A stretch of DNA of 64,000 nucleotides from Piscicola geometra. Its lineage: Eukaryota > Annelida > Clitellata > Hirudinida > Piscicolidae. Within the stretch, counting starts at the first letter, position 1. Each line of letters opens with the position of its first letter. The stretch covers positions 3,507,239-3,571,238 of the forward strand of contig OX030962.1 in assembly GCA_943735955.1 (NCBI GenBank), written 5' to 3'. The position numbers and the translations under genes are program-made. This document shows, in pieces, positions 13,601 to 24,657 of this stretch. The notes beneath the pieces are model-generated. The model saw only the letters and a list, made by a program, of their open reading frames with translations. It searched no databases and had not been told where the DNA came from.

Positions 13601-16366
13601 TTGCTATCATCAAACTAAATCGAAATCTGCCTTTGAGAAACTGCGAGATATCTTCCAGTTGGGGTATGTTGTCATTACGAAAACCACAGTTTTCGATCAG
13701 TAGAGGGAAGATGCGGTTAAACTCCCTGCAGGCGTGGGTCTTGTACAGAGCTGTGAGAATTTCGTAGATTTTGCCCCTGGGTTGATTTAGATATAACTTT
13801 TTATACTTTTTAATGAGTAGTTAAATAATAAACTGAAACTTACTAATTACAGTGCTGCTCAAATTATTATAAATTTGCACCTTTTGTGGCTATTATTTGT
13901 TTTCACTGTCATTTGATTTTTCTTAAATACATACAAAATATTTTTTTCTATACATTCCGTTACTTTAGCATTAATTGTGACTAAAAATAGCTCATTGGTA
14001 TAACGTCACTAATAAAAGAAAAGATGTGGTCATAAGAGGGAGACGACACCTCAATTCACAGAATTTTTTTCTTAGAGTAGATGCACCAAGTTTTACCACT
14101 TGTTCTTCTAATTCTTCTTGGATGAAAGACGCCTGTGTTTCAGACACCTTCCATTCAGTCATCTGTCCCTTTGAGATGGCATCCCCCTTTTTACGACCAT
14201 TTATGAATCTTAATCTAAAACTTTTGTCTGAGATGTCCGGGAATCATGCGATATGTTTAATAACACAACTATAATGCTACAATGATAGAATTTATATAAT
14301 TTGTTTGCATAGTTTTTTTAGCAAAAATTAGGGCTGTAAAATCAAATATTACCACACAAAAAAGTGAAAATTCATAATAATTTTGGCAGCACTGTAATTA
14401 TAGATAGAAAGTGATTAGAATGGCCTCAAACCATGTTCCAATTTCCTCAATGGTGTACTCCACTCTTGGAATAGGCTCACCACTGTATTGAAATATTAAC
14501 AAAGAATACTGTTTATATAAATTATTTGTAAAAATATAGACAAAAATATTATTTAAATTAAATTTTCATCAAATAAAGAAAGCTGTATCGTGTTTTGACT
14601 GTTTATAGTTGAAGGCGATATCTGCAAATTCTTTCCTTCTAGCCCTATAAACCATGTCTGTGAATCCCTTTGGAAATGTTAAATTTAAATGATTTCACAA
14701 GTTTGATTCAATCATTTTAAAAATTATTTTGAGAAAAAAAAATTGAAAACATACTAAAACCAAAATTTGTATAATTAATATGTGTAATTAAATCTGTTAT
14801 TGCAAATTCATAGTGTTTTTATTTTGTCAAATAGTTTTTAGAAATTCTGCTGGTGGATAAACTAACTGGATGATCCGAATCGAGTTCCGCTCCATAAGAC
14901 AGAATCCTGTTCGAAAATTTGTCAAGCTCCTTCACTTTGCACGGGAACCAAGGGACTAAAATAAATTTTAGCCAAGGTTTAACGAAATTTAAAATGTAAA
15001 AAAATCTAATTTGATCAATCAACTTAAAATTAAAATTCTTAAAATCTTTCTGAAATTAATCTTTTGGTTAATCAGTCCCCATCGAACAATTTGCCCACAA
15101 ACTACTACTAAAATAAAAAATCTGCAAATTGTTTTTGCCCTTGTACAATTCAAGGTATTTTTTCAAATCATTTACTATCTACAGACCCTCAATTAGCCAC
15201 TTAACCATTTATTTCGCCAATCATCCACAAAAATTAACCAACCAAATACAATGTTATTTGTCATTTCCATTTTTAAATCGTCATCTATGTACAACCATCT
15301 TCAACCATTCTTCCAACTACCACACAGCCATTCCACAACCATTTGGCAATCAGACCATCATCCATACCACTGTTCATTCCATCAATCACCCACCAACCAA
15401 CCACCCACCAACAAACCATCTACCAGCCATCCATCAACCAACCAACCATCCATTCATCAAACAACCAGTCATCCACCAACCAACCAACTACTCACCAACC
15501 AAACACCCACCAACCAGCCAACCACCCACCAGTCACTAGCCAACCAACCAACCACCCACTAATAAACCATCCATCAACCAACCATCAACCAACCAACCAT
15601 CCATTAACCAACCATCCATCAACCAACCAACCAACCAACCACCCACCAACCAACTACCCACCAACCACTCATCCACCAACCACCCACCAACCACCCACCA
15701 ACCACCCACCCACCAGCCAACCAACCACCCACCAGCCAACCACCCACCAACCTGTATCTGCAGCAGCTTTTTCGCTTGAAGCCCTCGAAAGGACGGTAAC
15801 ATTGACGGTGAACTTAGCAAGATCCTTCATCACATCTTCCACCACGCTAGCTCCACAATCACAATCCACTATGAAGTCGTACAGGTCTTTCTCTATTCTG
15901 TGCGGCCTTGATTCGATATGACTCAAGTTAACTTCATGATTCTGTTGGAGCATGAAAACTGTAATTGAGTGAAGGTGACTGTTTGGGAAAATGAATTATG
16001 AAGGTGTCATTCAATGAAAAAAATTCTTATCAAGTAATATGGAGGATATGAATAGTAGAAGCAAAACTGTTAGCGTTATATAAATACTTGGGCTTGAAAC
16101 CGGTTAATATCGCATTAACTTTCCAAGCCCTAATAAAATTTATTAAATAGTAGTAGTATACTCTATAAAGATTTTATTAATCAATCTATGTCTTTGAAAA
16201 GTATAAAGATCTTATTAAAAACTTCAAAAAGTACAAATATAGAGTTATGAAAAGACGCAACCTCGAAGACACGGAGAGCCTTCCCTAGCGAACCGACACT
16301 CTGCTTGACGGTGAAGACCATCTTGATGACGTTGGCATCCTTGTCATCCTCGTTCAGACTCACTTG
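7681..16366 (-). CDS. PAH: phenylalanine-4-hydroxylase, 11 exons, 5' end missing
   Basis: Tetrahydrobiopterin- and iron-dependent enzyme converting phenylalanine to tyrosine in the cytosol. Minus-strand exons: 16366-16262, 15941-15752, 14955-14867, 14667-14600, 14482-14432, 13776-13631, 13467-13332, 13197-13071, 12557-12462, 8194-8061, 7801-7681 (TAG at 7683-7681). Phases agree at every junction and sum to 421 codons including stop. An ACT-type regulatory domain comes first ([10 protein letters not shown], as in animal PAH). DTVPWFP, YKTHAC and [18 protein letters not shown] follow, then CHELLGH with the two iron-ligand histidines and YWFTVEFGL with the glutamate ligand. [10 protein letters not shown] and the DTVPWF linker fit PAH better than tyrosine or tryptophan hydroxylase. 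The C-terminus is short (ends KIKG). One donor is GC (after 13631). The first ~20-30 residues were not found. The 4.3-kb intron 12461-8195 is packed with transposons. Confidence 0.93.
8315..8495 (+). mobile_element. tRNA-derived SINE, family 2
   Basis: A-box-like gggtagcctagtcggtaat (about 8319-8337) and B-box-like taggttcgagtgcaacc (about 8371-8387) at tRNA-like spacing. A short body with cggaagcccgttcgggtta-like sequence and an (att)n tail up to 8495 follow. The head differs from SINE family 1. It lies in the large PAH intron. Confidence 0.7.
8496..8690 (+). mobile_element. LINE reverse transcriptase fragment
   Basis: The frame near 8475-8570 reads [15 protein letters not shown], the [12 protein letters not shown] catalytic block (RT motif A) of CR1/L2/Jockey-type LINEs. 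Nothing of the rest of the RT is seen, so it is a short truncated piece next to the SINE. Confidence 0.65.
8760..9092. mobile_element. non-autonomous hAT MITE, copy 1
   Basis: About 333 bp with inverted ends: cagggacggtgg at left, and ccgccgcccatg at right, whose reverse complement is catgggcggcgg. Flanks ctattgac and ccagtgac share 5 of 8 bases, a decayed 8-bp target duplication. The inner body (agtaagcaa.gaatagttttgtttt, tactcacaatgtatta) is shared with the copies at 17559-17909 and 28310-28651. No coding capacity. Confidence 0.7.
9253..11245 (-). mobile_element. hAT transposon (GTF2IRD2-like), decayed copy 1
   Basis: Terminal inverted repeats caggggtgcaaaacc (left) and ggttgtgcacctctg (right) bound a minus-strand transposase broken into at least three frames (10986-10615, 10750-10379, 10307-9594). 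Readable blocks are [12 protein letters not shown] (zinc finger), [10 protein letters not shown] (RNase H-like first aspartate region), [12 protein letters not shown] and [18 protein letters not shown]. Most of the protein aligns with the much better preserved copy at 31640-34157. The two 8-bp flanks do not match. The dimerisation end is degraded. Confidence 0.85.
11500..11655. repeat. degenerate ~17-18 bp minisatellite
   Basis: Roughly eight imperfect units of the type ggatgagatctcc with changing spacers (aggatgatttctcct, aagatgaagtctcc). It lies in the large PAH intron. No function seen. Confidence 0.7.
12190..12390. repeat. 39-bp tandem repeat, about 5 units
   Basis: Nearly identical 39-bp units beginning aaaagcaatataaaagttat. 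They alternate at one site between cacccagatt and caccaagatt, so a higher-order two-unit repeat is visible. It ends about 70 bp downstream (in gene direction) of PAH exon 12557-12462. Confidence 0.85.
15362..15751. repeat. CCAACCA/CCACCAA minisatellite at a splice donor
   Basis: About 390 bp of interspersed ccaaccaacc, caaccaccca and catcaacc units. On the minus strand it is G/T-rich (ggtt, gggtgg). It reaches exactly to the 5' splice site of PAH exon 15941-15752, so the intron begins with repeat sequence. Confidence 0.9.
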
Positions 16367-16369
16367 CTA

Positions 16370-17095
16370 GTGAGGCCATTTTTGAGCGGTAAATATAAGG
16401 GCGAGTGAATGGGGTAGGGAAAATTAGATGAGAGGGTAAATGAAGGAAAATATTTTTTAGATTTTTGATTTTTTTATAAGACGTGAATAACCATTTAACA
16501 TTTCATCAAGATACATTAATGTTCATAAACAAAAATTACGATGTATGCTTCGTTCATGCTTTCTTGTCTTTCGAACTGTCAAAAAAACGTATTTTGAAAA
16601 CTTCTCAATGTGGAACAAAGAATAATTATAATTAAATAAAGAAGAAATAATTAGGGAATAGCAGTTGATTTTTATCACAATTAACATGGGAGTATATTTA
16701 GAGAGTCATCTAAGAGACTTTTAACTTTATTCTTTAACCCCTTTATAAGCTTACTTTAAGTTAAGGGTAAAGTTCATTCGATTGAAATGGGTCACCTTGT
16801 CATTCTTATCCAGAATATTATTTTTGTCAGAGGTTTGGTAAATGGTAGAACCATTTTTTTCATTCGTCAAAAAACATTTTTTCCCATTTATGAAATATAT
16901 TTTGTTAGAATACTAACAAAAGCATTTCCCGAAATGTTTTTCACTTTTTCATGTTTGTAATGAAGTTAATATACCAAATGCTGTTAACGCATTTTTGCTC
17001 GAACTTTTTTTTTATAGTTATTTCTTTAATTTCCTTTTTACAATACAATCAATTGATTTTAAAAAATCATAAAAAAAGTTCCATATGATGAAAAA
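16370..17095. other. no gene seen upstream of the PAH exons
   Basis: The first PAH coding exon and promoter should lie in this direction, but I could not identify a start codon with a matching donor. The sequence is A/T-rich without a recognised repeat. Confidence 0.4.
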
Positions 17096-17180
17096 TGTCT
17101 AGAACCAGAAATTTCTAGAACCAAAAATTTCTAGAACCAAAAATTTCTAGAACCAAAAATTTCTAGAACCAAAAATGTCA
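17095..17180. repeat. 17-bp tandem repeat, 5 units
   Basis: Units of aatttctagaaccaaaa repeated with few changes. It lies just outside the piggyBac relic copy B. Confidence 0.85.
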
Positions 17181-17299
17181 ATGTTCCAAAAATGGAACAA
17201 TGAGCATGAAGTTTAACAATGAATATTTAAAAAATCACAAAAATGAATTTTTTTGTTTGTTTCATTTTTATATTCATTGAATATTAAACTAAAACTAGT

Positions 17300-18370
17300 T
17301 TAAAAAAGATTAATTAAAAATGTAAATGTATTATAATTTGTATGAATGATTTCAAAGCATTTTTCACATATTCTAGTTTTGTTATTTTTGCAAAGAGCGA
17401 ATCTGGTTTGCTTTTTTGCTGAAATTAAATAATGTTTTTGCTTATCGAACCTAACAGGGATTGGCACTTGACTTTTCACAGGCTTGCCACTTTTCGGCTT
17501 TCCACTACCTGAGGAAGAGTGGCATATCAACAGGAAGTTTTTTTCTTCTGTTGATATCAGAGCGGTGATCTGCTGCATATCTTTGGGGATCCTACCCAGG
17601 ATAGATGATCTTAGGGGGGTTCTGGGGTCCGGACCCCCATCCCCCACTTAAAAAAACATTTTTCAACTTCTGTTTTGATACGAATATTTAAGTAAGCAAT
17701 GAATAGTTTTGTTTTAGACAGCTATCACTACAACTACACATACTCACAATGTATTACATGGTAAACATTATGTTTTATGCCATGTTTGACGATTTAAAAA
17801 TTTTTACATTGAAAAAGTGGGAGAGTCCGCATTTAGGGGGACCCCCTCAATACTAAAAAGTTGGGGAAAAAAGTCGGACCCCAGGACCCCCCCAGGATCA
17901 CCGCCCATGGTGATGTCCATCGTTGACATGAAACAACTGGATTGATGCCCTTGACATTTTCTTTACATTATCATCAATGAGCTGAAAAATCTATCTCCAA
18001 AAAACATTTATTAGTTTTTAAACTAAAATCAAAACAACGCTGACACCATGACCCAACTTTTTGTCATATACTGGACCTGTTGTTCCCTGGTAGGCCTCAT
18101 ATTGAATTGAATAATCAAGACGGTTGCGAAGACACCAAAACTTAAACCCAAACCTTATTGGCTTCTTTCTCATAAATTGTTTCGAACTATTTTTTCATAA
18201 TGTAAATTGTCATTCTTTCATGCTTCCAAGAAAGCATTTTCTATAAATTTTTGATTTAGCAAAACAATTAGAGGTCTAACTTCGATGAAAAAAATTTCAT
18301 AACGAATAAAATGAATATTTAAAAATTATAGTAAAATTTGACACCCCCCATTCATGCTCACTGTTCCAAT
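17300..18370 (-). pseudogene. piggyBac-like transposase relic (copy B)
   Basis: The minus strand at 17647-17300 ends with CKNNKTRICEKCFEIIHTN, the cysteine-rich C-terminal finger of piggyBac transposases, better preserved than in copy A. Further minus-strand blocks near 18100-18260 match copy A in reverse orientation. The coding region is interrupted by a MITE at 17559-17909 and by indels. The outer ends of both copies share the same A/T-rich flank. Confidence 0.75.
17559..17909. mobile_element. non-autonomous hAT MITE, copy 2 (in piggyBac relic)
   Basis: Inverted ends agagcggtgatc and gatcaccgcccatg. Flanks ttgatatc and gtgatgtc are a decayed 8-bp target duplication; copy A of the host relic has the uninterrupted site (attgatatcaac near 4226). 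This fixes the order: piggyBac first, MITE later. Internal C-runs and ccggaccccc motifs recur at both ends. Confidence 0.85.
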
Positions 18371-18894
18371 AATGGAAAATTCATAATTTGTTACAAATTA
18401 TTGATAAATAGATTAGAAATTGAGAAGAAAATTTTAATTATATATAAAGAAAGGATAAATTATAAAGAATAAGAAAAAAATAAAATACAGAAATTTGAAA
18501 ACTTTAGTAATTATTTTTCTTCAGCTACATTTTCAAAATATTTGTTCTGTCTTTAAATTAGCAAAAATATTACCAATAATCAACAAATTTCTATTTAAAA
18601 ATTAAAAGTCTACTGGTTATTTAATTTTCTGTGAATTTTTTTTTGATGTTTCAATAATGGAGAACTGAGCAAATATTAGTTAAAGAAAAAACGTCTGCAA
18701 AACTTGTTAACCTTTCATACTTATACCAAGTAAAAAGTACAGTCAAAGGCAACTCAACAAATTGAAGTATTCTAATGAAGTTCTAACAGCTAGGAACACA
18801 GACACAATTAAAAAATAATAATTCAAAAACAAATCATCCGATGATGTATAACTATAAATTTGATTAAAACATCACTCTGTCAAATGGAGTAGTA

Positions 18895-19104
18895 AACGAA
18901 TACGTTTCCCATAACCAGTTAGGTCATGAAGGAGAAATTACGAATCTTTTAGTTCGTAATTTCTGTTCATGGGGCTTAAGGTTCTCTTGGCGGTGCCTAT
19001 CTCCTCTCCAAGAAATGTTGGTCAGTAGGATGTGTGGGAATCAAACCCACGACCTATGGCTATAAGCCACGAGTCGTTAACCACTTGGCCACCCGTTCAC
19101 CCAA
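18895..19104 (-). mobile_element. tRNA-derived SINE, family 3
   Basis: On the minus strand the head reads gggtggccaagtggttaacg (A-box region) and, 35 bases on, gtcgtgggtttgattcccac (B-box region), at tRNA-like spacing. A body of about 110 bp follows. The head is close to a tRNA, but I see no foldable acceptor stem, so it is a SINE rather than a tRNA gene. Confidence 0.7.
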
Positions 19105-22100
19105 ACATGTAGAGATATCGGGATGAAGTAAATAATCATTTAAAATTGAATTATATAAATCTTTTCATGCTTGTATTCGCAAATTAAAATGTGTACAGCA
19201 AAATATTTTCAAAACCTTATTTCACCCGATAAAAAAACGTATTGGTTGAAATTATTAGAGAATAAAACAATAGTTAAATATTTAATTTAAAAAATTTCTA
19301 TTTTTATAATTTTTTAAACAAAATAGTTGAATACCCAAGTGCAAAATATTTCCTGCCACTCTTATGTTTCAGATAATTCACTCATTAAGCCAATCATCAT
19401 TACCTCAAAAGCTTTTTCTTTTGAAACAGAATCCATCAAATTTTTGAACGTTTAATTATTGAATAAACTATTCTATTAATTCCAAGTCATTCACACATTT
19501 TCAAATTTATAGTGAAGCTTCTCGCATATATCTTTCGTAGATATAAATCATTAATCAAAAAGTTTCGTGTTTAATTGCAGAAATTTATGATATAAAACTG
19601 TTCTTTGAACGTAATATGAGAGACGTTCAGATGTGTTTAAGGTTCACCTTGCACAACAACCAACTCCTTCATCTCCCAACCTTTGACCTTCACCTTTGTA
19701 ATTCAATTTAAAATAGATTTGAAGCTTTGAAGCAAATTCAATTTCGTTTTTACTTAGAAAACCTTTTTCACACTTTTATTGAATAAGCTACATGCATGTA
19801 AAAACACTAAATATTTCAAATCTAAACAAAGTACTTTTTAATTTACATTATGTATTACGTTTTATTTATAAGCTTTCTCGTTGAGGCACATTCATGAAAG
19901 AATAAAATATTATAAAAATATTAATTAGAAAATTATCAACCATAAAGCAATAAACGATGCTTTACGTATAAGGCTATCAAAATTATTTGGCAACAAGATT
20001 TAACAAATGATTTAATAATGTGATTTAAGTATTTTCATTTGGGGCAGTATTTAAACGACCTTTGGCTCCTAGTGTGCAATATATGAGACTAAGTAAAAAA
20101 ATTATCTTCTTTTAATTGACTTTGATATAACTGTAGCAAAATAGTTTTAGTAGTTTCACTACTCAATCAGTTAGCCGTTTTCAATTCTGTGTTAACTTTT
20201 CTTCCATAAATAATGTTTTTTGGGATTTTTACTGTTAAAATAATTCATCATATACATGGAAAAAAATAATTCAAAACTAAACCTTTTGGTAAAAATTAGT
20301 TTTAAAATCTTTTTTCCAATTTCTTTTACATAGTAAAGTATGTATTTTGTTGAAATTGTTAGTTATGCAACTTTTTGATGAAATTAGAATGATAAAAATT
20401 TTAATGATCAAATTTCAAAATAATGTTTGAAATATATAAAAATTTGAGATCTTGATTACAAAGCGCATACAAACAAACTGTTCATCTCCTAGCTCTCAAT
20501 ACTTCAGAAATTTATATTTATGAACTAAAGAACGTAAAATTGAGAAAAAAATTTATTCATATTTTTACCAATGTTAGTATTTATAATAATTATTTTAATA
20601 AAAAGTTTAAAAAACACGACTAAGCAGTGGCTCAAGCCCCCTCCAGACCTATTCGAAGGGTCTTGCAATTTTTTGAAAATCGATGAGTTTTTTTGGTGGT
20701 GGTAGAGTGTAAAGAATTTTTCAATATGCCATAAGACAATGATATTTTCTCTGAATGGCCATCGGGTCTTTATCTCACGAAACATTTCATTTATCAACAC
20801 AGAACATAGAGATCCCACCAAAACAACACTAGCATGCCACGAATTCTGAGAAGAAATAGAGCACCTAGAGCTTAACTACACTCTTAAATCTTTACACTTT
20901 TCATATGTAACTTTTTCCAACCATGATACGTATATAAAGAATAACGCAGATAGACAAAATAACTTCCGAGTTTTCTGAATGATTCAACCTTCATGGGAAG
21001 GATGCTGAAACTGTGTAAAGAAAGCTCAAAATCACATCAAAACATCAAGTTTACGTGCGGATCGGTCTGATCTCATTGCATGTATCGAACTGCAAGAACT
21101 CTTTTAAGCCACAAGCCTTCAGCCCGAGTTGCACTATATGCTCGATGTTGCTCTGACTCTGCCAGACACTTCATAAGATGCAGAAAGAGCCTATTCTAAA
21201 CTTCGGCTTATTAAAATTCATCTTAGGACGACTGTTTCTGCTCGTCCTTTGCAAAGCTTGTTTGAGAATATCTGCTACCAAAACCGCTACTGCACTTCTT
21301 CCAGTAAATGAAATGGTGAACAGATTTTCACAAACTGATCGAAAAAATATTTTGTAACTGAAAACACATCAAAATTTAGTTGAAACTAAATATTTGAAAA
21401 ACAATTATAGACTGTTAAGGATCTCAAATCAAACCTATTTTTTTACTTTTTACCTTAGTTTAAAAAATGATGACGTAACTCTAAGAAAACTATGCAACTT
21501 AGTTTGCAGTTTTTCTTTTGTATCATTAATAAAATATCTAAATTCTTTATAAATTATAATTGTTAGTTTTTATTTAGCCTATTTACCGCCGCTACCCGAA
21601 AAAAAAGTTAACATGAATTTTACATTTAGACTTGCATTATATGGTTATAATAACAACTCAAGCAAAATTGAAAACAATTATTTTAAAAGTTTCAATGGGG
21701 AAAAATGTTGCGAAAACGCAGCGTGAGCGGGAAATGTGACATACTTATGTGCAGTAAGAAATCATAAATAAATTGATTCAAACCACATTTATTGAAACAG
21801 AAATAATTTTCAATTGCAAATAGTTCGATAAAATTATAAACTTCTAATTATTTTATCAGTTATAATAATAATTATGATTATTTTAATTACAACATCACTC
21901 ATTTAATGTGAATTACAAAAGCACTCATAAACTGTCGTGCTGTTTCAATGACGACACTGACGACGAATGTTATCTTTATTTTAATTTTATAATCAACCTA
22001 TGATAGGTTAAAAAATTATATTTCCTTCAATAAAAGCTTCAAGTGTGAAGCATTTGCAGTTCGGAATTTTTTTTCGAAATATAAAAATCAACATTACTTG

Positions 22101-22135
22101 TGTTATAATGTCAAAATGAATTTCAAGCAGTGAAA
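19105..22135. other. AT-rich intergenic DNA, no gene seen
   Basis: No frame with recognisable similarity. The minus-strand frame at 20821-20525 lacks motifs. Small C-rich patches (20630-20660) resemble hAT ends but have no partner that I could find. Confidence 0.45.
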
Positions 22136-22139
22136 ATCA

Positions 22140-22610
22140 AAGTCATAATCATTTTTTTATTGTGATACAGTTGAAAGCATTTTTCATGCAGTCATTTATC
22201 GCATTTCATACACTTCCTTCTTGTATTTTTACTACAATGACCTTGTGAAGTTGAACGATTAAAGTGTTGAAACCCATTGTATTTTATGCAATGAGGTGTG
22301 ATGGAAGTTTGACTTATCAAATAGAGTCGAACAATAGATCTCAACAAACCTGCAACTATTTCATGTAGAAGTTCTAGATGACTCAGCCTACCTGATGAAA
22401 GAACATTCCGATGAATTTTCCATGCCACAATCACAGCAGTAATGATTGAATTAGTGAAAAGATTCCATCACCATTTCTTGTCTTTGATTCTTGGTCGATG
22501 TGCCGAAAAAATCCATCATACAGATCAACTTCTCCCATTCCAGCAGTATAGTTTGCTATCATTCTGGGTTGAAATACTTTCTTTCAATTATTTCCACTTT
22601 TTACATGACG
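22140..22610 (-). pseudogene. piggyBac-like transposase, C-terminal part
   Basis: On the minus strand, frames read PRMIANYTAGMGEVDLYD (the NxxMGGVDxxD block) and then VAWKIHRNVLSSGRLSHLEL (the xxLH...lshLdFrreL block). A basic tail RRKCMKCDK is left of the cysteine-rich finger. A frameshift near 22440 separates the blocks and the DDE core is not seen. It is different in sequence from copies A and B. Confidence 0.8.
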
Positions 22611-22859
22611 TTTAACCCTTTTTTTTTATAGTCTTTATTGATCACGGTTTCACAGACGCAAAAAAGATATGGCACTAAAATGAATCAAAGTAAAGGCAAA
22701 GATTTTACTAAATGAATTTATCAATTATTTATTTTTTGATCAATTATATAAATTATTTTTTATGTTTTATTAATTATAATTAAAGCAAAATTTGTTTTGT
22801 ATTCTATTCATCCATTAAAAGGGATGGAACATAAAAAAAACTACTAATTTTGTCCTAGT

Positions 22860-23560
22860 TAACTCTTTTTACTTTTTCCATTCACATCACATCGCCTGCA
22901 CTCTACTTTTCTTGAGTACTCAACATTGCTTTGAATCGTTGTGCCCATGTGCCTACTTGAAATCTTTAACCCTGTTCAACATTTCTCCTTGTAGACGCAC
23001 CACTCCACTTTATTCATTTTTGTTCATCTTCATATATTTAGTTTTTTTATCTTCACTCTCATTCCCCTTCTTTCTAGCGCATACATCCACCTCTCCCAAC
23101 TATTTTCAACGCGCTCTTTTCTTTCTCCACAAATTACAACATCATGATGCACGCAGTTCTTTCTTACTTCATCCGTCAACTTAACTATCCTTGATGGAGT
23201 ATAACCTCACTCTGAACCAGTCCATTGTACCCACCGCACACTTTCACTCTTTTCATACATATCCTGTAACCATTTCAAGTAATTTTTTGCCTTTCCTGAC
23301 TTTCTCATACAGTAATCCAACTCTTCTCTTGGCACTATGTCGTATGCCTTCTTCTAGTCTAAAAACACGCTATGCAGTTCTTCTGCCCTTTTCGATCTGG
23401 ATTCTAATGTCCTGATGACAAAGTCTGTCATAACCTTAACCTCTTTCCTATAAACCTTGGTTACGGCCGAGTGAACCCCTTTGTAATATTTTGGAAAAGC
23501 ATCTCTGAATAACTTGTTCACACTTGAAGATTTATTTACCTGACTTACAAAATAATGATC
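22860..23560 (-). mobile_element. RTE-type LINE reverse transcriptase fragment
   Basis: On the minus strand near 23430-23270 the sequence reads LHSVFLD, an in-frame stop, then KKAYDIVPREEL and LKWLQDM. This matches the vFiDlekAyDrVPRe block typical of RTE-like LINEs. Further upstream and downstream frames are broken. A fossil fragment. Confidence 0.65.
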
Positions 23561-24650
23561 AACTTAGATTCATAAATGTTTCAGTATAATATGAAACACG
23601 AAAAATAAACAGTCATAAAATGGGGAAAAAGTAGAAGCCATACAAACTATACACCCTGAGAATAATATTAGGCCAGCGTCAAGCCGCTAGAATATACGTT
23701 ATTTAATTAAAATATTGGAAAGTTATTGTAGTTAAATTAAACCTTTCGATTGAAGCTTCACTCTAATCAATGTTATTTAAAAATTATACAGCTAAATACT
23801 CATGAGAGATCTCAAGTGTATTTACAATCTAAATAAAATTAATTCAAAGCATCTTTTACAAAGTTAATAAATTTTAAGAAACCATCTAAAATTTTAATTA
23901 TTTTAAATAATAATTAAACTATGATTTATTTATTATTATTAACATTTTCTTATTGAAAATATTAAAATAATTAAAAGTTCATTTTAAATTAACTTATTGA
24001 TTGGAAAAATCAATAAATGAATAAGTATTACAAATAATAGAAAAACGCTACATAATATTTATAATATAAATTATAAACAATAAAATCATCCCCCGATAGT
24101 AAAACTAAGATAATATAGTCGATCTAAAATATAGTTATGAAACCATTTTGATGTGAAAATCTCTTCAGTTGGATATACTCGATGTTATGGCTTTTAAATA
24201 TGTGCATAATAAAACTTTAAATGATTTTTTTATCGATTATTAAAAATGTGTATATCATTAAAATATGTTCTGTGCATACATTAGTTTTCTGTTTCACCGT
24301 GGCATATGGCGCGCAAAAATAGAAATGTTATAACCAAAAAATGGCCTCACCATCACTAAACAACAATAAAATGTACATTTTCCATTTATAACAATTATGA
24401 TGATATCGGTGTGATTACGATGATATAACAATATAAGTAAGAGCTCTACTGATGCAATATTGAGTGAAAATATTAGCAAATAAATTTCGCAACAATAACA
24501 AATATGTTGAAGACTGCATCAAGCAGAAAGCTGATTTCTCTAAAAAAAGAATAAAACATATTCAAAATATCATGATGCTGAATATTTAGACAATAAAATC
24601 TTTTTTTTAATTAATAACAAACAACAAGGACAGCAGCAACAACACCAGCC
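23561..24650. other. AT-rich DNA downstream of the nuclear receptor gene
   Basis: No gene or defined repeat recognised. It follows the nuclear receptor stop codon and should contain its 3' UTR and poly(A) signal; AATAAA-type words are common on the minus strand in this A/T-rich stretch, so no single site can be chosen. Confidence 0.4.
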
Positions 24651-24657
24651 ACGTCTA

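Noticed and set aside
14026..14274. Plus-strand 82-codon frame in a PAH intron
   Set aside because: No motif, no splice context and opposite strand to the gene; likely chance.
7681..16366. Tyrosine or tryptophan hydroxylase instead of PAH
   Set aside because: The ACT-domain block, DTVPWFP linker and [10 protein letters not shown] motif fit PAH; a few residues (YGEL, KPFEP) recall the sister enzymes but are not decisive.
18950..19104. A possible tRNA gene on the minus strand
   Set aside because: A and B boxes are present, but I find no acceptor stem or full cloverleaf, and a SINE body follows.
23405..23420. A ctgatga word resembling the hammerhead core
   Set aside because: No GAAAC partner or flanking complementary stems.
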